A stretch of 5,948 nt of DNA from Candidatus Pacearchaeota archaeon (GTDB lineage Archaea > Nanobdellota > Nanobdellia > Pacearchaeales > GW2011-AR1), in assembly GCA_026395775.1 (NCBI GenBank), contig JAPLYA010000073.1:1-5948 (forward strand), read 5' to 3'. A program made the translations under genes and the position numbers. Positions 1 through 4,218 of the stretch are shown one piece after another (positions within the stretch are counted from its first letter, which is position 1; every line of letters begins with the position of its first letter). The notes beneath the pieces were generated by a model. It ran no database searches and had not been told where the DNA came from. It saw nothing but the letters and a program-made list of their open reading frames with translations.

Positions 1-600
1 TAATCGTTCCAAACTCAAGCTTAAGTGAACCCCCCTTTTATTGGCAAGCGCATGAATCTCATCAATTATCAAGAATTCCAGAGCATTCAAACTCTCTTTA
101 AACTTAGGAGCATTCAGGACTATTGCCAGGGTTTCAGGAGTAGTCACAAGAATATGTGGAATCTTTTTAGCCTGTTTGCTCCTCTCGCTTGTTGTTGTAT
201 CCCCTGTTCTTAATGCCACTCGTATATCTTGTAATTTTATCCCTTTTTTCTCAGCTATTTCTCTGATTTCAGCAAGAGGTTCATTAAGATTTTTGAATAT
301 GTCGTTTGAAAGTGCTTTAAGTGGCGAGCAATAAACAGCATATATCTTATCTTCAAGTTCATTTTTTTCAGCCAAACAAACAATATAATTTAAAATAGCT
401 AGAAAAGCAGTTAATGTTTTAGTTCCCCCTGTTGGAGCTGAAATCAAAATATTCTTTCTCTCCCAGATAGGCATAACCCCATATAATTGGGGCAAGCTGA
501 AATCTTCAAATCTAGAGAAAAACCATTCTTTAATTAGTGGGTGCATGACTAGCTCAATCTCTTTCCTCTCTCTAATTCTAGCATTTTCAATTTTAGCCAT
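1..600 (-). CDS. Lhr-type ATP-dependent superfamily 2 helicase, N-terminal part (cut by window edge)
   Basis: An open frame of exactly 200 codons runs from the ATG at 600 off the left edge, so this is the N-terminal part of a much longer protein (Lhr-core proteins are usually over 800 aa). Visible helicase motifs, in order: a Q-motif-like region (FSLPQLYG, about 34-41), motif I APTGGTKT (55-62), motif Ia CSPLKAL (91-97), the Lhr-typical LRTGDT (130-135), motif Ib TTPETLAIVL (153-162), motif II DEIH (180-183), then KRGVHLSLSLERL (188-200). The order and wording fit the Lhr family, ATP-driven helicases that unwind DNA or RNA:DNA hybrids and are linked to repair. Motif I has Thr where most helicases have the Gly before Lys; this may be normal for the archaeal subfamily. 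The gene is divergent from the winged-helix gene at 804 and has its own TATA box 26 bp before the ATG. The family call is from motifs I can read; the C-terminal domains cannot be checked. Confidence 0.92.
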   Translation of the reverse strand, partial: MAKIENARIRERKEIELVMHPLIKEWFFSRFEDFSLPQLYGVMPIWERKNILISAPTGGTKTLTAFLAILNYIVCLAEKNELEDKIYAVYCSPLKALSNDIFKNLNEPLAEIREIAEKKGIKLQDIRVALRTGDTTTSERSKQAKKIPHILVTTPETLAIVLNAPKFKESLNALEFLIIDEIHALANKRGVHLSLSLERL

Positions 601-621
601 TTTTGTTTTATAATTCAACAC

Positions 622-629
622 TATATAAA
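622..629 (-). promoter_or_regulatory. TATA box of the helicase gene (leaderless)
   Basis: On the minus strand the box reads TTTATATA. Its centre is about 26 bp before position 600, the first base of the helicase ATG, so transcription should start at or within a base or two of the start codon. This supports both the start choice and a leaderless mRNA. Confidence 0.7.
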
Positions 630-693
630 GAAATCTCTTAATTATCTAGAAGTAATTTGTATTTAAAGTTTATGAAACTTGTCGTTTATTGTG

Positions 694-725
694 TCAAGGA
701 ACTTGACTAACTCGTGGTTCCTTGA
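694..725. repeat. Inverted repeat between divergent genes, candidate operator
   Basis: A perfect 9-bp inverted repeat, TCAAGGAAC (694-702) and GTTCCTTGA (717-725), has a 14-bp spacer. The arm centres are 23 bp apart, about two helical turns. It lies between the divergent helicase and winged-helix promoters and outside both predicted leaderless transcripts. A dimeric regulator site is therefore more likely than an RNA hairpin. The 88-aa winged-helix protein encoded next door is the obvious candidate binder, but this is inference. Confidence 0.45.
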
Positions 726-774
726 GCATCCAAAAACCCCCAAATTAAACAAGAGTTTTTCTGATTCCCAAACA

Positions 775-782
775 TATATAAA
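775..782 (+). promoter_or_regulatory. TATA box of the 88-aa winged-helix gene
   Basis: TATATAAA is centred about 26 bp before the ATG at 804, predicting a leaderless transcript. This fixes the start codon of the next gene. Confidence 0.7.
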
Positions 783-803
783 CCATAACCGAATATCTTT
801 TTT

Positions 804-1070
804 ATGAGATTGAGTCAAGAAAAAAGAGATAAAATAGCAGAACAGATTCTTTCTATACTTTATCATATATATCCACAAACTCGCTTTGTTTCTAATTTGG
901 CAGAAGAAATTGCAAGAGATGAAGAATTTATCAAAGCTTTAATGTTTGATTTAAGAAATAAGAACATGGTTGTTTCAATCAAGCAGAATCCAAAAGGAAT
1001 CTTCTACTCGAGAAGACTAAGATGGAGATTGACTCCTCAAGCATATCAAGCCTATAAGCAGCATGTTTGA
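804..1070 (+). CDS. Small winged helix-turn-helix protein (88 aa)
   Basis: This is probably a stand-alone DNA-binding protein. The sequence shows an N-terminal helix (about 4-21), a short helix (29-37), a likely recognition helix (40-53, with FIKALMFDLRNK), then a basic hairpin that looks like a wing (55-76, with YSRRLRWRLT) and a final helix. The protein is basic, with no second domain and no membrane segment. The start is supported by a TATA box placed for a leaderless mRNA. It is divergent from the Lhr-type helicase and next to a 9-bp inverted repeat that could be its operator. A T-rich 3' element starts 9 bp after the stop codon. I do not recognise a named family. The fold call rests on the helix/wing pattern, so the regulator role is inferred. 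Confidence 0.75.
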   Translation: MRLSQEKRDKIAEQILSILYHIYPQTRFVSNLAEEIARDEEFIKALMFDLRNKNMVVSIKQNPKGIFYSRRLRWRLTPQAYQAYKQHV

Positions 1071-1078
1071 TTCTTTTC

Positions 1079-1118
1079 AGAATTAATAACTAACTTCGTT
1101 TTTGTTTACTTTTTAATT
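1079..1118 (+). terminator. 3' element copy A after the winged-helix gene
   Basis: Directly after the stop codon at 1070 lies a T-rich stretch containing AACTAACTTCGT and then TTTTGTTTACTTTTTAATT. Its first 21 bases match 20 of 21 bases right after the stop codon of the minus-strand gene ending at 5350. Related sequences follow the stops at 4166 and 5838. Archaeal terminators are U-rich, so a terminator or 3' processing element is likely. I infer this from position and recurrence. Confidence 0.45.
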
Positions 1119-1182
1119 GTGCTTAGCTCACGAATTTAATTTAAAGTCAAGAAAACCCACAATTCTTATACAAATTAGTTTG

Positions 1183-1197
1183 TTCTTTACCTCTCAA
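1183..1197 (+). repeat. 15-bp repeat TTCTTTACCTCTCAA, copy 1
   Basis: This 15-mer occurs again exactly at 5769-5783, and a degraded version (TTTCTTTTTATCTCTCAA) ends at about 4294. Here it lies 31 bp before the TATA box of the coiled-coil/HTH gene. At 5769 it lies 10 bp before a TATA-like box. An upstream promoter element or a piece of a longer dispersed repeat are both possible. Confidence 0.45.
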
Positions 1198-1227
1198 ATC
1201 AAGATATATTCTCCAATATCTAAAAGC

Positions 1228-1236
1228 TTATATAAA
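1228..1236 (+). promoter_or_regulatory. TATA box of the first coiled-coil/HTH gene
   Basis: TTATATAAA is centred about 25 bp before the ATG at 1256, again the spacing expected for a leaderless archaeal mRNA. Confidence 0.7.
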
Positions 1237-1255
1237 ACAAACAACTAGCAACAGA

Positions 1256-1981
1256 ATGGACAAAGTTATAAAACAAGCTTTCTCTAGAGTTAAAGAAGAT
1301 ATATTTTACCTAGGAGAAGAAATCCAGAAAATCAAGCTAGAACTACTTGATTTAAAAACAGAACTTAAGCTCATTTCAAGCTTTATTGAAGATTTAAGGC
1401 TTAAAAACTTCCTAAATCCCACTCCAACACATAACCAGGAAAACCAGGCAATTCCAACACATACTCCAACACATCCCGAAACTCCAACAGATAACTTGGC
1501 CTATAAAGCCTTAAAAAGCCAAGATATGCCATTCTCCATAGGAAACAGGGGGGTTCCAACAGACAGACAGACAAACCAACAGACAGACCAACACATGATT
1601 TTAGAGCAAAAAACCCCTCAAAACCCATCTTCTAAAGACAAGCTAGATAATCTAGAGAAAGCCAAAGAGATCCTGGAAAACCTTGACAATTTGAAGAAAG
1701 AACTAAGGATAAAATTTAAGGCAATAACCCCTCAAGAGCTAGCTGTTTTTTCATTAATATACCAATTAGACGACGAGAAACAAGAGGTTGATTATAAGCT
1801 ACTTGCAACCAAATTAAATCTCTCAGAATCCTCAATTCGCGACTATATCCTCAAGATTCAGAAAAAAGGCATCCCCATATTGAAGGAAAAGCTCAATAAT
1901 AAGCGAATTATACTCCACATCTCTCAAGAGCTAAGAAGAATCGCTTCATTGGAAACAATTCTAAAGCTCAGAACTCTCTAA
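1256..1981 (+). CDS. Coiled-coil / low-complexity linker / helix-turn-helix protein (241 aa), paralogue of the 2391-3026 gene
   Basis: No named family is recognised. Residues 1-52 form a charged coiled coil. Residues 53-125 are a Thr/Pro/Gln/Asn-rich linker with repeated PTH, PTD and TDRQT units. Residues 127-155 form a second coiled-coil helix. Residues 156-225 look like a helix-turn-helix (YKLLATKLNLSESSIRDYIL, 180-199), followed by a basic wing-like strand (NKRIILHI, 215-222). The N-terminal AFSRVKEDI matches SFENVKKDI of the 2391-3026 product, and the HTH region also aligns, so the two are paralogues. The linker DNA holds seven copies of CCAACA followed by C or G, which suggests selection on the DNA as well as the peptide. 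The probable role is a DNA-binding, oligomerising regulator or DNA-organising protein. The start is fixed by its TATA box. Confidence 0.8.
   Translation: MDKVIKQAFSRVKEDIFYLGEEIQKIKLELLDLKTELKLISSFIEDLRLKNFLNPTPTHNQENQAIPTHTPTHPETPTDNLAYKALKSQDMPFSIGNRGVPTDRQTNQQTDQHMILEQKTPQNPSSKDKLDNLEKAKEILENLDNLKKELRIKFKAITPQELAVFSLIYQLDDEKQEVDYKLLATKLNLSESSIRDYILKIQKKGIPILKEKLNNKRIILHISQELRRIASLETILKLRTL
1424..1595 (+). repeat. Intragenic array of CCAACA[C/G]A in the linker coding region
   Basis: Seven copies start at 1424, 1454, 1466, 1484, 1556, 1576 and 1588: four CCAACACA and three CCAACAGA. They encode the PTH/PTD units and, between 1556 and 1595, also part of a run of GACAGACAGAC. The 20-bp step between 1556 and 1576 is not a multiple of three, so the motif is kept in two reading frames; this is better explained by selection on DNA than on peptide. 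The alternative is simple slippage expansion. Confidence 0.7.
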
Positions 1982-2072
1982 AAAAGGCTTGTGTTAATTT
2001 AAAAGGTGATAACTGATTTTATCGTCGGATTTATTGATTTTTAATTAAAAGTTCGTATAACCAACTTTATTG

Positions 2073-2111
2073 TCTGTAAATTGGGGTTTCATCACCCGTT
2101 AACTTTACAGA
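2073..2111. repeat. Structured inverted repeat in the convergent intergenic region
   Basis: An 8-bp perfect outer stem, TCTGTAAA (2073-2080) with TTTACAGA (2104-2111), encloses a second stem, GGGT (2084-2087) with ACCC (2094-2097), with a 6-base loop and an asymmetric internal loop. It lies about 90 bp past the stop at 1981. It could be a folded 3' UTR or small RNA, or a protein-binding palindrome. I found no box C/D pair or tRNA-like arms that would name it. Confidence 0.45.
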
Positions 2112-2209
2112 ACCTAAAAAAGGGATTTATTCGGCATAACGAAATACTAACGAGGCTATCTCTAGCTAAATTTTTCAATTCCTCTGTTTTTTCTGGTTTT
2201 AAGCCTTAA

Positions 2210-2228
2210 AAAGCCCATTTTTGGCTTT
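2210..2228. repeat. Small hairpin AAAGCC-N7-GGCTTT
   Basis: A perfect 6-bp stem (2210-2215 with 2223-2228) has a T-rich 7-base loop, in the space between convergent genes. It might take part in termination from either side, but it is short and the region is low in complexity. Confidence 0.3.
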
Positions 2229-2271
2229 CCTGGCAATCTAACCCTTTTTCTCTTTCTGGTTTTTCCAGTAT

Positions 2272-2447
2272 TTAACTCTCACTCACTTTTACTTGATTCT
2301 AGTCTATTACAGTCTAAAACTCTCATTTTTGCCTATTCTAGACTTTTTTACAAGTATGACTTTTCTCTAATCTCACTTTTCCACATTAAATCACTCAATT
2401 TCAGGCTTTTTTCTTCTTTTCCTGCTATCATTAACTCTCACTTTTAC
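2272..2447. repeat. Four dispersed copies of a (TTAAC)TCTCACTTTT(AC) motif
   Basis: On the plus strand, related stretches start near 2272 (TTAACTCTCACTCACTTTTA), 2317 (AAACTCTCATTTTTGCC), 2368 (TAATCTCACTTTTCC) and 2431 (TTAACTCTCACTTTTAC). The last is inside the C-terminal coding region of the minus-strand gene, where it encodes KVRVN. The rest lie just beyond that gene's stop. They may be a decayed duplication of the gene's 3' end or simple low-complexity sequence. Confidence 0.35.
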
Positions 2448-3026
2448 GTTTTTGAGCAGTTTTTCCTTGATTTCTTGAGGTATAAAGACTCTCTTTTTCC
2501 CGTTTCTCTCTATTATCTCCTCAACTAGCCCCTCACTTTTCTGTTTTATCGCGTTCACTTGCCCTCTAATTGTAGCTCTGCTTTTTCCAGTCATTGCAGC
2601 CAGATCATCATAGCTCAACTTCATATCTGAGTTTAGCAGCACCATTATCAAAGCTCTTTCCATTAAACTGAAGCTTGTTAAATTGACTATTTCACCTGTT
2701 TGAACAGCTGTTTGAACAGCACTTTGAACAGCTTGAACAGCTGTTTGTTTGCCATAAACACCTGTTGGTGTTTTAAACACCTGTTTAATTCTGCTCAGAT
2801 CTAGCATCGCAATAGAATTTTTCAATCCTCCAAGATCTTCTTCAATCGACGATAATCTTGCTTCAACATCCGAAAACTTAAATTCTTGCTTAGAATTCTG
2901 GCTGTTTAGGTGTTTAATCCACTTACTTATGTTCTCAATATCTTTTTTTACATTCTCAAAACTCTGTCTAACCTCTATTTTCAACTCATCATCCTCTTTT
3001 TTCTTCCCAAATAACCATTCAAACAT
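2391..3026 (-). CDS. Coiled-coil / repeat linker / helix-turn-helix protein (211 aa)
   Basis: No named family is recognised. Residues 1-10 are MFEWLFGKKK. Residues 12-76 are charged helices of coiled-coil type (SFENVKKDIENISKWIKHL, 22-40; VEARLSSIEEDLGGL, 54-68). Residues 81-111 are a linker built from AVQ, AVQS and AVQT units. Residues 118-165 form a helix-turn-helix (YDDLAAMTGKSRATIRGQ, 139-156), followed by a basic wing-like segment (NGKKRVFIPQEI, 175-186) and a basic tail (203-207, RKRRK). The HTH resembles the sigma-region-4/LuxR kind in its SRATIRGQ helix. It is a paralogue of the 1256-1981 product. The linker DNA is an array of AACAG/AACAC motifs that recurs in its own upstream region, so autoregulation is likely (inference). 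The start is fixed by a TATA box 26 bp before the ATG. It converges with its paralogue and diverges from the 85-aa membrane-protein gene. Confidence 0.82.
   Translation of the reverse strand: MFEWLFGKKKEDDELKIEVRQSFENVKKDIENISKWIKHLNSQNSKQEFKFSDVEARLSSIEEDLGGLKNSIAMLDLSRIKQVFKTPTGVYGKQTAVQAVQSAVQTAVQTGEIVNLTSFSLMERALIMVLLNSDMKLSYDDLAAMTGKSRATIRGQVNAIKQKSEGLVEEIIERNGKKRVFIPQEIKEKLLKNVKVRVNDSRKRRKKPEIE
2695..2788. repeat. Intragenic AACA[G/C] array encoding the AVQT linker
   Basis: On the plus strand, GAACAG starts at 2702, 2714, 2726 and 2735, and AAACACC starts at 2756 and 2775. Opposite-strand copies read CTGTTT. Several copies pair into palindromes, such as CTGTTTGAACAG (2696-2707) and GGTGTTTTAAACACC (2767-2781). 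The 18 bases at 2703-2720 (AACAGCTGTTTGAACAGC) are identical to 3195-3212 in the upstream intergenic array. The block encodes residues 81-111 of the coiled-coil/HTH protein. Confidence 0.8.
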
Positions 3027-3046
3027 GTATCTTTTAGCAAAAACTT

Positions 3047-3056
3047 ATTTATAAAT
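3047..3056 (-). promoter_or_regulatory. TATA box of the second coiled-coil/HTH gene
   Basis: ATTTATAAAT is centred about 26 bp before the ATG at 3026 on the minus strand, with a purine-rich BRE-like stretch (GAAAAG) just upstream. A leaderless start is expected. The motif array begins about 70 bp further upstream. Confidence 0.7.
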
Positions 3057-3126
3057 CTTTTCTTTTTACTATTATCCGACGACAAAAACCCGCCAGTAAG
3101 CAAAGTTTTTGCATTTTTTCAGCCTT

Positions 3127-3256
3127 TCAAACACCGCCAAAAAACAGGCTGTTTGCCACAGTAAACAGCACTTAAACACCTATTTTTCGCTTTAAACAGC
3201 TGTTTGAACAGCCTTAAACAGTCTTAAACACCCGCAAATAAGTATAAAAACACCTG
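3127..3256 (+). repeat. Iteron-like array of TTAAACA[G/C]C between divergent promoters
   Basis: Nine direct copies of an 8-bp unit (consensus TTAAACA then G or C) start at 3127, 3140, 3161, 3172, 3192, 3204, 3214, 3224 and 3246. The steps are 13, 21, 11, 20, 12, 10, 10 and 22 bp, mostly close to one or two helical turns. Some copies pair with inverted partners, as in AAACAGGCTGTTT (3142-3154) and AAACAGCTGTTT (3194-3205). The last copy ends just before the BRE/TATA of the 85-aa gene, while the first lies 70 bp behind the TATA box of the HTH gene. This arrangement fits a multi-site operator, a partition site or a replication iteron array. The neighbouring HTH protein is the likely binder (inference). 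Confidence 0.75.
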
Positions 3257-3264
3257 TAAAAAGA

Positions 3265-3272
3265 TTTATATA
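3265..3272 (+). promoter_or_regulatory. TATA box of the 85-aa membrane-protein gene
   Basis: TTTATATA is centred 26 bp before the ATG at 3295 (leaderless). The nearest copy of the AACA array ends about 10 bp upstream, so bound protein would contact or block TFB at the BRE. Confidence 0.7.
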
Positions 3273-3294
3273 CCTAAAAAATAAGATTAAATAT

Positions 3295-3552
3295 ATGAAA
3301 AGAGGTTTGGAGTATTTGGGCAGGCAGGAGACGTTTATTGTTGTTGGGGTAGTCATGACTATAGGAACACTAGGCAAGCTCCTTGGTTTTTATGACATTT
3401 CCTCAGATTGGTTTTGGTTTATTGGAGGTTTGGGTTTAATTATAGAGGGTTCAATCTCGCTAATTCGTCAGAGAAAGTTCGATAAAAAATATAAGATAAT
3501 TGAGGTAAACAGCCCAGAATATCAGAAACTTCTTGCCTTGCAAAAGAGTTAA
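3295..3552 (+). CDS. Small two-helix membrane protein (85 aa), unknown function
   Basis: The N-terminus MKRGLEYLGRQE is polar and basic. Two hydrophobic segments follow: about 13-33 (TFIVVGVVMTIGTLGKLLGF) and 38-57 (aromatic and Gly-rich, WFWFIGGLGLIIEGSISLI). A charged cytoplasm-like tail of about 28 residues (RQRKFDKKYKIIEV) closes the protein. The positive charges around residues 58-66 suggest both ends face the cytoplasm. I do not recognise the family. It is the first of four small plus-strand genes and is divergent from the coiled-coil/HTH gene, sharing the AACA array with it, so co-regulation is likely. The start is set by the TATA box at 3265. The promoter of the next gene overlaps its stop codon. 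Confidence 0.75.
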   Translation: MKRGLEYLGRQETFIVVGVVMTIGTLGKLLGFYDISSDWFWFIGGLGLIIEGSISLIRQRKFDKKYKIIEVNSPEYQKLLALQKS

Positions 3553-3556
3553 ATAC
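3549..3556 (+). promoter_or_regulatory. TATA-like box of the DUF3096-like gene, overlapping the upstream stop
   Basis: TTAAATAC includes the TAA stop (3550-3552) of the 85-aa gene. Its centre is about 25 bp before the ATG at 3577, so the tiny downstream gene may be transcribed on its own as a leaderless mRNA. Read-through from the upstream gene is also possible. Confidence 0.5.
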
Positions 3557-3576
3557 TGCCCAGTTCTATATCTAGT

Positions 3577-3714
3577 ATGGCAATAGCAATAACATTACAA
3601 ATTTCAGCTATTTTAGCAATAGTTGTTGGTGCTTTAGTTTTAGTCTGGCCAAAGCTTTTGAGATATGCAGTTGGTTTGTATCTAGTAATCTGGGGCATAC
3701 TTCAGCTACTTTAG
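3577..3714 (+). CDS. DUF3096-like small membrane protein (45 aa)
   Basis: A 45-codon frame, MAIAITLQISAILAIVVG and onward, contains two hydrophobic helices (about 6-23 and 29-45) joined by a short turn with WPKLLRY (24-30). The ISAILAIVVGALVLVWPKLL pattern, a first helix ending in a W/F-P-[KR]-L-L turn and a second ending in GILQLL, matches my knowledge of the DUF3096 family of roughly 50-residue archaeal and bacterial membrane proteins of unknown role. The length is normal for that family, so the gene appears complete. It sits 24 bp after the stop of the 85-aa membrane protein and is followed at once by a hairpin repeat (3723-3741). Its function is unknown. Confidence 0.72.
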   Translation: MAIAITLQISAILAIVVGALVLVWPKLLRYAVGLYLVIWGILQLL

Positions 3715-3722
3715 GTATAAAT

Positions 3723-3741
3723 AACTAAGCTAACCTTAGTT
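3723..3741. repeat. Hairpin repeat AACTAAG-N5-CTTAGTT, copy 1
   Basis: Perfect 7-bp arms (3723-3729 and 3735-3741) flank CTAAC. Extended to 3744, it is identical at 21 of 22 positions to 4305-4326 and at about 18 of 22 to a copy at 4788-4807. It lies 8 bp after a stop codon and 10 bp before the next TATA box, so it could act as a 3' hairpin or as an operator. Confidence 0.6.
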
Positions 3742-3750
3742 CAAATAAGC

Positions 3751-3758
3751 TTTAAAAA
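3751..3758 (+). promoter_or_regulatory. TATA box of the 47-aa gene
   Basis: TTTAAAAA is centred 26 bp before the ATG at 3781. This exact leaderless spacing is the main reason to believe the short gene that follows. Confidence 0.55.
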
Positions 3759-3780
3759 TCCATTTTTCCTAGTTTAAAAC

Positions 3781-3924
3781 ATGGCCAAACCAGCTAAGAG
3801 GTGTAAAAAGAAAAGCAAGTTTCTCTGTTTTCTTCAAGCAACTTTTTTATCATTTATATTGCATGCCGTGAATGTGGGGCATAAACTCTCAAGAAAAGAG
3901 CTGTCCTTGCATCACGAAACCTAA
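3781..3924 (+). CDS. Small basic hydrophobic protein (47 aa), unknown
   Basis: The frame MAKPAKRCKKKSKF and onward has a Lys/Arg-rich N-terminus with one Cys (residue 8), a hydrophobic stretch with a second Cys (about 14-31, FLCFLQATFLSFILHAV) and a polar tail ending HHET. It could be a single-pass membrane protein with a basic cytoplasmic N-terminus. Support comes from the well-placed TATA box and from the next gene beginning only 11 bp after the stop, which suggests a two-gene transcript with the DUF5654-like gene. That gene has no TATA box at the right distance of its own. I recognise no family, and a gene this short could be spurious. Confidence 0.5.
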   Translation: MAKPAKRCKKKSKFLCFLQATFLSFILHAVNVGHKLSRKELSLHHET

Positions 3925-3935
3925 ATAAAATCAAA

Positions 3936-4166
3936 ATGAAATCAAAATTTTTAAAGGAATTGAAAAGACAATCAAGACTGGCAATTGCAGCTGCAATTGG
4001 TTTTCTAATAGCCTATGCCTGGAAAGACTATGTTCTTGAACTAGCTTTCAACATGTTTCAGGATTTAAAGCAGCTCACTCCAATAATCTCAGATCTTCTT
4101 TCAGCAATCTTTTTGACAGCAATTGGCGTTCTTCTCATCTTATTGAGCTCCAGATTACTAGAATAA
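3936..4166 (+). CDS. DUF5654-like two-helix membrane protein (76 aa)
   Basis: A basic N-terminus (MKSKFLKELKRQSRL) is followed by a first membrane segment with the AIGFLIAYAWKDYVLEL pattern (about 20-36), an amphipathic loop (FNMFQDLKQLTPIISDLL, 38-55) and a second membrane segment (SAIFLTAIGVLLILLSSRLL, 56-75). The A-W-[N/K]-[D/E] signature at the end of helix 1 and the size fit the archaeal DUF5654 family as I know it; no function is established for that family. The gene follows the 47-aa frame by 11 bp and has no promoter of its own at leaderless spacing, so it is probably cotranscribed. A T-rich 3' element follows from 4182. Confidence 0.7.
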   Translation: MKSKFLKELKRQSRLAIAAAIGFLIAYAWKDYVLELAFNMFQDLKQLTPIISDLLSAIFLTAIGVLLILLSSRLLE

Positions 4167-4181
4167 TAGCTCTTTTATTGG

Positions 4182-4218
4182 TAATAAATAAGCTTCGCTT
4201 TTGTTAACTTTTTAATGG
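4182..4218 (+). terminator. 3' element copy B after the DUF5654-like gene
   Basis: Beginning 16 bp after the stop at 4166, this stretch contains the mini-hairpin AAGC-TTC-GCTT (4190-4200) and then TTGTTAACTTTTTAATGG. It parallels copy A (1079-1118) nearly base for base in CTTCGYTTTTGTTWACTTTTTAAT. The T-runs suit an archaeal terminator. Beyond it the similarity to copy A continues in patches to about 4294. Confidence 0.45.

Larger units (their letters stand above)
1982..2390. other. Gene-free region between the two convergent coiled-coil/HTH genes
   Basis: I see no credible coding frame in these 409 bp. The left part carries T-rich tracts after the stop at 1981, suitable for termination, and one strong inverted repeat (2073-2111). 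The right half (about 2160-2390) is pyrimidine-rich on the plus strand. It has small hairpins such as CTGG-TTTTT-CCAG (2256-2268), the repeated 11-mer TTTCTGGTTTT (2190-2200 and 2254-2264) and copies of a TCTCACTTTT motif that run into the 3' end of the minus-strand gene. Confidence 0.6.

Noticed and set aside
1071..1255. Integron attC-like cassette sites between the small genes
   Set aside because: Gene-plus-3'-element units suggested cassettes, but I found no paired RYYYAAC/GTTRRRY boxes and no integrase in the window.
1401..1628. Minus-strand 75-codon frame
   Set aside because: Antisense of the repeat linker (YVLE, GLSV repeats come from CCAACA copies); no promoter and no fold.
1990..2120. 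Box C/D small RNA or tRNA in the convergent gap
   Set aside because: GTGATAACTGA resembles fused C and D boxes, but no spaced C/D' and C'/D set or cloverleaf arms are present.
3127..3256. CRISPR array
   Set aside because: Units are only about 8-10 bp with 2-14 bp between them, partly inverted, and no Cas genes are nearby.
3192..3377. Minus-strand 61-codon frame ending LFKAVQTAV
   Set aside because: It overlaps the 85-aa gene, its array and its promoter. The AVQTAV ending only reflects the AACAG repeat being read in the same frame as in the HTH gene; no promoter and no domain.
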